A DNA stretch of 64,000 nucleotides from Tetradesmus obliquus. Lineage: Eukaryota; Chlorophyta; Chlorophyceae; Sphaeropleales; Scenedesmaceae. Positions 54,532-64,000 of the stretch are shown piece by piece. The stretch covers positions 4,609,501 through 4,673,500 of the forward strand of contig CP126202.1 in the NCBI GenBank assembly GCA_030272155.1. Reading direction: 5' to 3'. The translations under genes and the position numbers were made by a program. The notes beneath the pieces were generated by a model that did not search any database, had not been told where the DNA came from, and worked only from the letters and a program-made list of their open reading frames with translations. The first letter of the stretch is position 1. The number at the start of each line of letters is the position of its first letter.

Positions 54532-57500
54532 TCACATGTCTGGCGCCAGGCCGCGGCGCGGCTTGACACATTCTGGCGGCACGCCGTAGCCCATGTCGAC
54601 CCACTCCTGGCGCAGCGCCCTGAAGGCCACCTGAGGCGCATCTGGGCCCAGGCTGAACTCGTGGCTGAGGCGCTCCGGGGTCAGCTTCTCCACCATGACC
54701 TGCGGCAGCAACAAATGCAAGCAGTGTACAGCAGGTTTGGTAGACATGGGTCAGTTTGAGCTGCGGTTAATGATCAGGGCCCAGGCTGAACTCGTGGCTG
54801 AGGCGCTCCGGGGTCAGCTTCCCCACCATGACCTGTGGCAGCAGGTGAGACCAGCGCCAGTAAGGGCACAATCACAAGCGCATAGTGTTTGTGCAATTCA
54901 GTCGAGATCGCGTGTGCAGGCTCTACCTTTGTGGCAGTGCACTCCTTGCCCTCGCCCCAGGATTTTGACAATGCGGCGCGTAGCCGTCAAAGCCGTGCCT
55001 ACTAATCCCATGCCCCAATACATTGCAATCACAATCAGCACCAAACATCATAACCACACAGCCCCACCTTGTCCTCGCCCAGGATCTTGAACATCGCGTT
55101 GCGCGCGTAGCCGTCAAAGCCCTCCCAGCCCGCAAAGTTGCGCACCAGCGCAAACCTGGCAGCAGCAGCAGCAGCAGGGAGTTTAGTGTGTGCTTCTCAG
55201 CTCGCAGACGTGGACAGGCGGCTGCAACACGAGTCATGATGTGCAAGCACCTTGCAGGGAAGAGCCGGTGTCACCTTCTCTGGAAACTCAAGCCGACCAA
55301 GCCCCAAACACCACCTGTTCACGTAGCGGTTCTTGCTGATGGGCACTGTGTTGACAAAGGTGATCATGCGCACGTCACCACCACCATCCAACCCCTGGCG
55401 CACACAATAACACTTGAGTAACACACATATAACACACCTGTTGACGCAGCGGTTCTCGCTGATGGGCACTGTGTTGACAAAGGTGATCATGCGCACACCG
55501 CCGCCCAGCTGTATGGTGATGGCGCTGCTGCTGGGCAGCATGGCCTTGGCGGTGACGGGCACGCTGTCGACAGCCGTCCAGTCCCACATCTTGCTCACGG
55601 GCTTGTTGTGGATGCTGCAGAAGAATCAAGGTACAAACAGTGATTGTAAGAGGATGGCTGCGCAACAGAACAGCCGTCTAGTCTCACATCTTGCTCAAGG
55701 GCTTGTTTTAAGAGCTGCAGGACCAGTCAGTGTTATACAGATGTTGTACTAAGGGGTTTGCTGTGCAGCAAACCAGCAGTCCAGTCCTACATCTAGCACC
55801 GCACCCATCACCACTGGCTACAATCATCAGCGCCAAACACACCTGAACTGCGCCTCCACGTGGAAGGTGTCCCTGGTTGTGGTCATGTCGTGGATGCGCA
55901 GCTTCTCGCTGTTGCCGCCCCACCATGCATACACAAGCACAACACCACAGCGCCTCACAGCCTGCTTTGCGGCAACCCCAAACGCACCTGAACTGCGCCT
56001 CAACGTGGAAGGTGTCGCGTGTGGTGGTCATGTCGTGGATGCGCGGCTTCTCGCTGTTGCCGAAGCTGTCTCCGTGCAGGTAGTGGATGTGCGCCATGTC
56101 GATGGCGTTCTCAAACACGCCCCAGTGCCCGCACTCAAACTCGATCTCGCCCTGCAGGCAGCAGCAGCAGCGGTGGCAGCAGGAGCAGCAGCAGACAGTG
56201 AGGTTGTGCAGGTAGTGGATGTGGGCCATGTCGATGGCGTTCTCAACACGCCCCAGTGCCCGCACTCGAACTCAATCTCGCCCTGTCAGCAGCAGCAGCA
56301 GCTGACGGAGAGGCGGTGCAGGTAGTGGGTGTGTACCATCAGCGGCGTCCTCAAACACGCTTCAGTGCCCGCAGGCAGTGCATACTGTCAAGAAATAGTT
56401 AAAACAAGGCGGAGCAGGTAGTGATGTGCACCATCACTGGCGTTCTCAAACACACATCAGTGCCTGCAGGCAGTGCAATTCATCATGAATCATGAAAAGG
56501 TAAACTGCACCACCCTCAGCCATGCTGCCGCACACACAACGGCACAACTGCCACTCACATACACCGCGTGCCAGGTGGGGTCCTCCAGCTCTGGCGTGAA
56601 GGGGATAGGGGGCCGCTCCTCAGCAGGCAGGCGCTTGTCGCCCCAGAACAGCCAGATGAAGCCGCCACGCTCCTCCACCTGCGCAGCAGCAGCACACATA
56701 AGCAGTTGTTCGATGCAATTGACAGAACAGCCAGGTCAAGCGAACCCAGAACAGCAGCAGCAGATAGGAGTCATGCACAGGCAGATGTGCACGAGTGAGT
56801 AAGGCTAGCAATGTCCAGGAGTAATGACATAGACCAACACAACCCCAAACTGCACAGCAGCCCACATCATTGAAGGCGTTGTAGCAGCAGGAGAGCGCAG
56901 TCAGACCAAGATACACATACCACCAGTAGCAACGCCACCACCAACAGCACCAGTCAAACATGCACAACAACACCAAGCCCTGCCACACATAACACTTCAA
57001 GTCTCCTCACCGGGTATGCGTTGACCAGGGGCCGCTTGGGCCACCTGCCCGGCTCTGCCGAGGGCACATCCTGCAGCTTGCCGGCGCCATCAAAGGCCCA
57101 GCCGTGGTAGGGGCACACCACGCAGGTGTGGCCGCCAGCAGCAGCAGTGTTGCCGCTAGGCTGGGAGGAGGCGTCGTCGGGTGTGACTGATGCCAGCCAG
57201 CCCTGTGACAGCGGGGCACCCCTGCAGCAGCAGGCAGGTGGGAATGGTCAGGCAGGCAAGGCGCACATGTTAGCTCAGATACAGAATGGTGGTGTTGAGC
57301 CACAGCATGGCACATTACGCATACCTTGATGCCCCTACAACTTGATGCATTCCCTGTGACAACAACAGATGTGCAGGTGTGCACAGGACCAAAATAACCT
57401 GAGAATTTTCACTCACTCGTTCAAAAAATGAATGGTTCAATAAACGCCGCTCACCTGTGTGGGCAGGCGTCGTCCAGGCAGTACACCTGGCCGCTGGCCT

Positions 57501-59171
57501 TTTCACTGAACAGTGAGTCTCGACAATAAAGATTACAATACACGCCATACACTATGAGTTCTCACCTGTGTGGGCAGGCGTCGTCCAGGCAGTACACCTG
57601 GCCATCAGCCTCATCCCTGAACAGCACCACCCTGCTGCCCAGGATGTCCACGCCCAGGGGGGCACCCGGCAGAAGCTTCTCACTCAGCGCTGCGGCAGCA
57701 GCAGCAGCAGCAGGCACAGCTGTTCAGATCCACAAGCCCGCATGAGAATGGCCGTCGCTGCGAACCAAGTGCGCCACAGCAGGCCATGCGCACTGCCATG
57801 TCACTCCTTGCACGACGCGCACAAGGTTTGCTGCTGCAGGCACACACTGCTGATATTGTTGTCACCAAGCCCATGCCATCGTCAAGAATCACCATCACCA
57901 TGCTGTTGCTCACCTGCGGCATACCAGAAGTTGCGCAGGTATGACTTGTGCTGCAGCAGCTCCCTGGACCGCCTGTCCACCAGCGCCTCCTGCGCAGCGG
58001 GGTCCCACTGGCCGGGCAGCAGCCCCCTGCCTGACCGCCTCTCCTGCAAGCCCTTGCCGCTGCTGCTGCTGCTGCCGCGGGGCGTCTGGCGCTTGTCCTG
58101 CAAGTCCTTACCCTCCCCCTGCTGCTGCTTGTCCTTCTTGGTGGTGCCTGGCTGGGGCAGGGTGGGCAGGCCCAGGGGCGTGCGGGGTCCTGCTGCTGCC
58201 TGGGCCTCGATGTCAGCGATGACGTCAGCGACTGCTGAGTCGGTGAACTGCAGCGGCTGCGCGGAGGGCTTCACCGATGCAGGAGCTGCTGCAGTTGCTG
58301 CTGCTGACAGGGCAGCGGTGGGGGTGCTGCCTGTTGTGAGCTGGTACAGCGTGCGCTTGATGAGGCCCAGGCGGATGGGCAGCATGCGCTTGGAGAGCGA
58401 GGACCTGCTGCGGGCCTGGCGAGCCTGCAGGACGATGTGCAAGGAAACAGGCGGAGCAGAGGGAAATAAAGCCCTAGCCCTTAGGGTTTGCTGTCCCACG
58501 ACCCAGTTCGCAGGCAGCAGAGCATGGTAGCGCCCAAATCATAGATGGGTAACTACATGTGTTCGATTATTCATGCGTTGGCCACAAGATACATCGACGT
58601 GCCGAAGCAAGCGTTTCAACTTTTGGCGCGCTGTCTTGTGGGCGCCTGGCTACTCACGGCTTTCTGGGCGTCGTCTGGGTAGCGTTTCAGCACAGAGAGG
58701 ATAGCGAACACCTCGATGATGTAGATTGCCGCCCACATGCCCCTGCAGACAACAAACGAGCATGCTGAGTCAGACACCCGGACCACTGAAGCTGATTGTG
58801 TGAGATTGTGTGCAAATCCATCTACAGCGACGGCGTACTTACACGGCAGCCACATGGTCCCATACGAACAGTGGCTCAAACTGTCCTAGATTTTGATGCA
58901 CGGCCTGCAGCCAACCATCAGAGCCCTGGCCAGCCAGTGACCAGGCCTCCAGCCCAACATGAGCTGCTTCGCATGCAGCACCCGCGCTGATGCCTAAAAT
59001 GAAGCTTCTAATCATTGGGTCCAGGAACGGGGATTCCTGCTCCAGGGCAGCCTCCTGTTCCACTCCCTTTCGCTGAACTACCGCTCTGACTGGACGCAAC
59101 AATGCCACTCGCTGGGCACTCCTGCCACGGCACAGCGGCCGAGCTGTGCTATGACGTGCAAGCGACTGCAT
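54532..59171 (-). CDS. Plastid-type Rieske non-heme iron oxygenase
   Basis: Ten exons join in frame to 658 codons: 58843-59171, 58658-58742, 57914-58424, 57566-57689, 57011-57221, 56559-56678, 55988-56151, 55438-55614, 55068-55155, 54532-54699. Residues 1-40 (MQSLARHSTARPLCRGRSAQ onward) look like an organelle transit peptide. A helical region of about 100 residues follows (GMWAAIYIIEVFAILSVLKR could be a membrane segment), then a Gly/Ser/Gln-rich linker. The Rieske [2Fe-2S] domain has CPH and CPYHGW. The mononuclear iron site fits N-x2-D-x2-H-x4-H (NAIDMAHIHYLH). Relatives include chlorophyllide a, pheophorbide a and other ring-hydroxylating oxygenases of plastids and cyanobacteria, but I cannot choose a substrate. 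The loop between the two Rieske motifs is about 36 residues, longer than the usual 15-17. Echoes of exons 4, 7, 8, 9 and 10 fill the introns. Confidence 0.87.
54775..55400 (-). repeat. Echoes of Rieske-gene exons 10, 9 and 8
   Basis: An acceptor-side copy of exon 10 (VMVGKLTPERLSHEFSLGP) lies at 54775-54838. A degraded donor-side copy of exon 9 lies at about 54945-54990. A donor-side copy of exon 8 (VRMITFVNTVPISKNRYVN with donor) lies at about 55315-55380. The exon-8 copy is so well kept that it might serve as an alternative, but it lacks an acceptor. Confidence 0.75.
55842..56475 (-). repeat. Echoes around Rieske-gene exon 7
   Basis: A donor-side copy (TTTRDTFHVEAQFR) lies at about 55842-55917. 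An acceptor-side copy (GEIEFECGHWGV and FENAIDMAHIHYLH-like) lies at 56195-56287, with two more degraded ones at about 56310-56375 and 56410-56475. The intact exon is 55988-56151. Confidence 0.75.
57445..57515 (-). repeat. Donor-side echo of Rieske-gene exon 4
   Basis: A copy of QVYCLDDACPHR with its GTGAG donor lies in the intron behind the intact exon 57566-57689. Confidence 0.75.
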
Positions 59172-59584
59172 TGTCGAGTGGTCAATGTAAGCAAGGCAGA
59201 GTTTTGGCGGGTCTGTTGATGAGTGGCCGGGAGCTCAAACAGCAAAAGGTCATGCTACAACAACCCGATCATCTAGAGTGGCTCTCCAATACACTAGATA
59301 GACATGCATGCAGCCTTTCACGATGCGTTGTGGGGCCCTGAAGGCGCGAGGACAAGTAACAGGCGTAACAAAGCGTGGCAGGCCAGGCAAACGACAAGAC
59401 TGCTGCGCGTTTCTTGTCCAGCACGCGACAACCCCCAACGAAAAATAAATTTCAGGTTTCTACGTGCATGCACGCAGGCTCGCACGAGATGCAAGCATAC
59501 TGTGCCTGGTGGGCACAGGCAACAGTTCTTGACGATCTAGCCAATATGGCCAGACCAACTGTCCAAAAACACCCTTTTGTTCAA
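59172..59584. other. Spacer between the Rieske and OPR genes
   Basis: Both flanking genes are on the minus strand. The spacer must contain the 3' UTR of the OPR gene and the promoter and 5' UTR of the Rieske gene. No clear TGTAA on the minus strand and no clear TATA box were found. Confidence 0.45.
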
Positions 59585-59843
59585 TCACACAGCAGCAGCA
59601 GGTGATGCCTTGCTGTTGCTGCTGCTCCTGCCCTCATCGCTGCTGACTACTGCCATGTCAAACGCCCCAACAATGTCCAAACTGTCAAGGTCAGGAGCAA
59701 ACAACTCTGCTGTCGTGGCTACTGGCTGCTGCTGCTGCTGCACCTGCAGCAGCAGCTGCTGCTTCAGTGCTGCTACTTCTGGGTCTGCTGGTGCTGATGC
59801 TGCTGCTGCTGCTGGCACACCAGCACTGCTGCTACCAGCAGCA

Positions 59844-59896
<53 letters not shown>

Positions 59897-59994
59897 CTCC
59901 TCAGCAGGGGTTGCAGTGCTTCGCTTCCTGCGCTCCCTGCCACCACTGCTGCTGCTACCGCTGCTGCTAAAGTTACTGCCAAGCCGCACATACT

Positions 59995-60035
<41 letters not shown>

Positions 60036-60362
60036 CCATGCGCATCCTTGGCTGCCTGCCGCTGCTGCTGCTGCTGGGGCATGCACATCAGCAGCTCCAC
60101 AGCAGCCCTGCTGTACGCACCACTCTGCAGCTCCACTGCTGCCAGCCGATCCAGCACATCCAGCAGCAGCGTCTCAAGCTTGGGCAGGCCCAGCGGCTCA
60201 AATGTTGAACCCTGAAGCGCAGCCGCCACCTGCCCCAGATCGATGGGGCTCATCTGTGGCAGTGCCCCGCGCGTGGCGGCTGCCCAGTGGTACAGCCAGG
60301 CCGGCGGCGGCTGCAGCTGCAGCTCTGATAGTGACCAAATGATGGTGGCCAGGCTCTGCGTG

Positions 60363-60422
<60 letters not shown>

Positions 60423-63400
60423 TGCTGTTGGGTTGCAGCCACGTGAGGGCAGGCGCGGTGCGCCAACAGCTGCCCGCAGCAGCCAAGGCAAGCAAAGCAA
60501 CTGCCTGCAGGACATGGGCGACCCCTGTTTGTGCAACCACTCTCTGCGTCCAGGCAAAACTGAGTGCTGTGCTGACACGTCATAGAGGCGGGAAAGGCGG
60601 CACACCAGCCTTTTCCCAACACTGCATCAACAAAGCTTCACCCTCCTCTTCTAGGCAAACACACCACATGCACCTGCGGCGACTGGCTAGTCATCTTGTG
60701 GTAACTAGCCTGCAGGAACTGCTCCCACCACAGCTAGCCAGGCATCATGTCACCAACAACAGCAGCAGAACCTTAGCAAATGACATCCACACCCACCTGC
60801 GGTGACTGGCTGGTCATCTTGTGGTAGCTTGCTTGCAGGAACTGCTCCCACCACAGCTTGCCAGGCACCACCTGCAGACTCGCCAGCGCCCACAGCAGCA
60901 TGGCCAGCTCCCCCGGCTTGAAAGCACTCAATCTAGCTGTCACGCCCCCGCTGCTGCCGCTGCCGCTGCTGCCGAACCCGTCTGTTGCTGCTGCTGCAGC
61001 GCCCGAGGCGGCCGAGAAGGCGCCGAAGGTACTGCTGGTGGGAGTGAGGCTGCTGCTGGCGGCGGCGGCGCTGCTGCTGCTGCTGCCGCCCACGGACTCC
61101 CAGAGCGCCACCAGCAGCATGTGTGGCGGCTTCATGCCGAGCTTGGCATAAGCCCACAGCAGGTTGGCGATCTCCTGGGGAGTGAACTCGTGCACCAGCG
61201 CCTCCGCCTGCAGCGGCACCAGCAACACATACAAGTGTGACATGTAATGTACTTTTCAGGTCGCCGCGTGGACAACAGCATATACCAAGGAACATGCTGA
61301 GCTATACAAGACACATGCACCTGCCGCCTGCCGCTGCATGCACCTCACCAGCCAGCAAGCACTACTTTGCTACGACTTCAAGCACAAGATGCCGCGGCAA
61401 GACTGCAGCCACAACACAGCACTGCATGCAACAGGTCAACCAAAGGCATGTGACGAGATCCCAGCATTCGCCCCGCGCCCGCACCTGCGCTGAAGATGCC
61501 CATCCAGGCCTTGTCTGGCGTGTGGCCACATGCAAGGTGCTTGCAGACGACAATGCCTCGCAACTCACTAGCAGTGCCTGGCTGGCTAGCAACAAAGCAC
61601 ATATGCTGCAGCAGAACAGTAGCTGCAGCATAACACTGCTTGAAACACCGCCACAGCCCTGCAGGTAACAAGATGGGCCAGCACTGGAAGCAAAACAAGC
61701 TGCAGCTCGGGTACACGCGACCGCACCTGCGCGCCGAAGATGCCCATCCAGGCCTTGTCGGGCTTGTGGCCGATGCTGGCCAGCGCCCACAGGCTGGACG
61801 CCAGGTCGCGCCCGTTCGCGTCCTGCAAGCAGATACATCATCATCATCATCATCATCATCACCAGCAGCAGCAGCAGCAGCAGCTCAGCCACACGCTGCC
61901 GCTTCTCGTACAAGCCGTTGACCAGCCGCTGACCAGCATGCAGCTGTCCTGCAAGCTGAGCAGCTCAACCACAGCAGCACAGGAGGCAGCCCTCTGCCGC
62001 TTTCTGCACAACACTCCCAACCTGCCACTTCCTTGCAAAGAAGCTGCCAACCACTGCAGCACTTGCACAACACACAACAATACTTTGCAGGCCCACCCAC
62101 CCACCTGCATGCCGTAGTACAGCTGCTTCAACAGCAGCCGCAGCACATCCAGACAGCAGCCAACGGCAGCAAAACAATATAACACTTCAAAACCAACTCC
62201 CCTGTGAACCCACCTGCATGCCGTAGTACAGCTGCTTCATCAGCAGCCGCAGCACATCCGGGTCATTCGGCGCCGCCCCCAGCCGCCCCATCGCCCACAG
62301 CACATTGGCCGTCTCCCGCATGCTCAGGCTGCGCGCCCGCTGCAGCAGCGCGGCCCCGTGCACATCCATCCACTGCCTGCAAGGCCTGAAATGTAGTGCC
62401 GCACAGCTGTACAGCAGGACTGCCAGGTCAGCAGGCCTGCAGGAGGCAGTACAAAGCTGCCCTTGTACTGCTTTTAGCGCCTTGGCAGTGAAGCTGTCTG
62501 CAGGGCGGTGCCCCAGCTTGGCAAATGCCCAGAGGCAGATGCTGAGCGAGTGCGGCGTGTACTGGTGCAGCTGCCGGCGGATCGCTGCCTCTGCTGCTGC
62601 CATCCAGCCAGCCGGCGGCCCTGCTGCTGCAGCGCCAGTATCCGTCCAACTCCCCTGCATAGCTGTAACCGCACCCTGCTGCTGCTGCAGGGGTGAAGAA
62701 GCTCGCGGCAGCTGCTGCTGACTAATCCCCTGCTGCTGACTCAGCCACAGCTGCTGCAGCGCGGAATGCTCCTGGTGCTCCCAGATGCGCGCTGCAGCCC
62801 ACAGCACCATACTAACACCCTGAGGGTTCAACTTGTCAATCACAGCAGCTACTGCACCTCGCCACGCTGCTACCCAAGGCTCGGGTGCCCTCACTCGAAG
62901 CACTGCAAGGCCCCAGCCTAGCTGCGCCAGCTCCACTGGTTTGAATTTGCGCATGGCTGCGCCAGAGGACTGCAGCAGCTGCGCGGTGAGCCTGGGGCCC
63001 GGGTTGACTCGTAGTGTGGCAAGTGCCCACGCGCCGTTGGCGAGGCCCTGCGGGGTGAAGGCGGCTAGGCCTGCAGGAAAGATACACAGTAGGGTAGCAG
63101 AAGACAGCCAGGCAGGCAGGCAAGTGGGGCAAGTCAAAGGATGGCTCAACCAAGCGCTGTTGGCGAGGCCCTGAGGGGTGAAGGCGGCTAGGCCTGCGGG
63201 ACACAGGCATAGCAGCCGGAGGAATGCAGGTAGATGGCACAGAATTTATCTGTGGACCAAACAACAATAAGTAAGGGAGCAGAGGAACAGCAGCCGCACA
63301 GCACGCACACGCACTATCGTTGCCATGCCTGCTCTCCAAAGCAGCTGCAGGGCTATATATGCACACTCACCTACGCCCTCTGGTGCGCCCAGCAGTGCCC

Positions 63401-63743
63401 CGATGACCTCGCCCTCCTGTGCAAGGGGCATTTGCTTGCAGGGGCACCTAAACCACAGCACTTGCGGCTAAACACTCACTGATGTTCTCCGCTGCTCCCA
63501 GCAGCGCCCCGATGACTTCGCGCTCCTGCGCCAGCACCAACACACCCACTCCTGGTAGACAACATGCTCACCATATAACCAACTGCATGCAGCACAGCAC
63601 TCACCAACGCTCTCCGCTGCGCCCAGCAGTGCCCCGATGACCTCGCGCTCCTGCGCCAGCTCCAGCACCGCCAGGCCATGCAGGCAGTTGCTGATGGCGC
63701 GCTCGTCAAAGCTGGGCGCTGCTGCAACCACCAGTGTCAGCAC
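59585..63743 (-). CDS. OPR (octotricopeptide repeat) protein, 3' part; 5' end outside the window
   Basis: Five exons join in frame to 757 residues: 63605-63743, 62214-63070, 61727-61822, 60797-61207, 59585-60355. The sequence repeats a degenerate unit of about 38 residues with an LxxxLWAxAxL core: GLANGAWALATLRVNPG, GVSMVLWAAARIW, SLSICLWAFAKLGHRPAD, ETANVLWAMGRLGAAPND, DLASSLWALASIGHKPDK, EIANLLWAYAKLGMKPP, ELAMLLWALASLQVVPG and SLATIIWSLSELQLQPPP. Such OPR arrays bind organellar RNA and control stability, splicing or translation of single plastid or mitochondrial transcripts. The C terminus is low in complexity (poly-Ser, poly-Ala and poly-Gln from CTG/CAG tracts) and ends ASPAAAV; I see no RAP domain. 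The 63605-63743 exon begins in phase 0 behind a CTG tract, so earlier exons, with any transit peptide, must lie beyond 64000. The RNA target cannot be read from sequence. Confidence 0.8.
60665..61545 (-). repeat. Donor-side echoes in the OPR gene
   Basis: Copies of exon ends with a GT behind them lie at about 60668-60740 (WEQFLQASYHKMTSQSP-like, from exon 60797-61207) and about 61487-61545 (ATRQTRPGWASS frame shadow of the KPDKAWMGIF exon). Confidence 0.7.
61835..61863. repeat. (CAT)n microsatellite in an OPR-gene intron
   Basis: About nine CAT triplets followed directly by CAG triplets, just upstream (in the gene's sense) of the acceptor at 61823. Confidence 0.85.
62100..63535 (-). repeat. 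Further echoes in the OPR gene
   Basis: A donor-side copy of LRLLLKQLYYGMQ lies at about 62103-62150. An acceptor-side copy of GLAAFTPQGLAN lies at about 63145-63197. Two donor-side copies of QEREVIGALLGAAESV lie at about 63476-63530 and 63370-63420. Confidence 0.7.
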
Positions 63744-63752
63744 CTGCAGCGC

Positions 63753-63796
<44 letters not shown>

Positions 63797-64000
63797 GCAT
63801 GCTCAGACTACATGGTGGTTCACCATACACTGCTGCACTCGCATGATGCCGGTGTACTGCGTAGCGGTGCTGCTGACACGAGTGTGGGGCGGACGATATG
63901 GCTTGCCGCAGGGCTGCGCAGCAACCAGCGAACTGTAGTAGCCTGCGCTTGCAAAGTAGGTGCTGAAAACAAAGTCGATTGTCATACTGGCACAACTCCA
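63744..64000. other. Right edge, probable OPR-gene intron
   Basis: A CAG/CTG tract (about 63756-63795) stands directly before the acceptor at 63744. The rest, to the window edge, shows no OPR repeat or other coding signal. Confidence 0.4.

Noticed and set aside
59585-60622. 345-codon ORF as a separate single-exon gene
   Set aside because: OPR repeats continue from the exon ending at 60797 into SLATIIWSL after a CTG-CAG acceptor; the upstream poly-Ala part of the ORF is intron.

Overview
The window looks like nuclear DNA from a chlorophycean green alga. Genes are split into many short GT-AG exons, coding sequence is rich in Ala and Gln, CAG/CTG triplet tracts are everywhere, and TGTAA (the usual green-algal poly(A) signal) lies behind several genes. 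It contains an octotricopeptide-type (OPR) protein, a family greatly expanded in green algae. A Sphaeropleales/Scenedesmaceae origin is a guess from repeat style only.

Layout from left to right: (1) 377-1354 (+), a small unrecognised coiled-coil/poly-Gln protein. (2) 2110-13972 (-), COG7, a Golgi tethering subunit; 14 exons join in frame to 850 codons. (3) 14447-22997 (+), a plastid-type double histidine-phosphatase protein resembling 2-carboxyarabinitol-1-phosphatase; 12 exons, 548 codons. (4) 24449-25290 (+), a small secreted repeat protein. (5) 27099-32485 (-), a glutamate dehydrogenase (GDH) copy that lacks exon 1. (6) 32790-39912 (+), a 5'-truncated, damaged copy of the phosphatase gene, split by a 3.8-kb insertion (34331-38173) that carries a KH-domain ORF and an integrase/PHD-finger ORF. 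(7) 41339-42180 (+), a second intact copy of the secreted protein gene. (8) 43676-49622 (-), the complete GDH gene; 10 exons, 452 codons, with a mitochondrial-type presequence. (9) about 4.8 kb with no gene I can support. (10) 54532-59171 (-), a Rieske oxygenase; 10 exons, 658 codons. (11) 59585-63743 (-), the 3' part of an OPR protein gene that runs off the right edge.

Two structural facts dominate. First, 19652-32560 and 32561-49147 are a direct tandem duplication whose breakpoints lie in an intron of the phosphatase gene and in intron 1 of GDH, so each end gene keeps exactly one complete copy, at the outer edge of the array. Second, nearly every multi-exon gene carries truncated tandem copies of exon edges, called 'echoes' here: copies of an exon's 5' edge with its acceptor lie upstream of the intact exon, and copies of its 3' edge with its donor lie downstream. 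The intact exon therefore sits in the middle and the echoes become intron. All exon models below were assembled by eye from splice sites, phase and family similarity; no alignment or transcript data were available.
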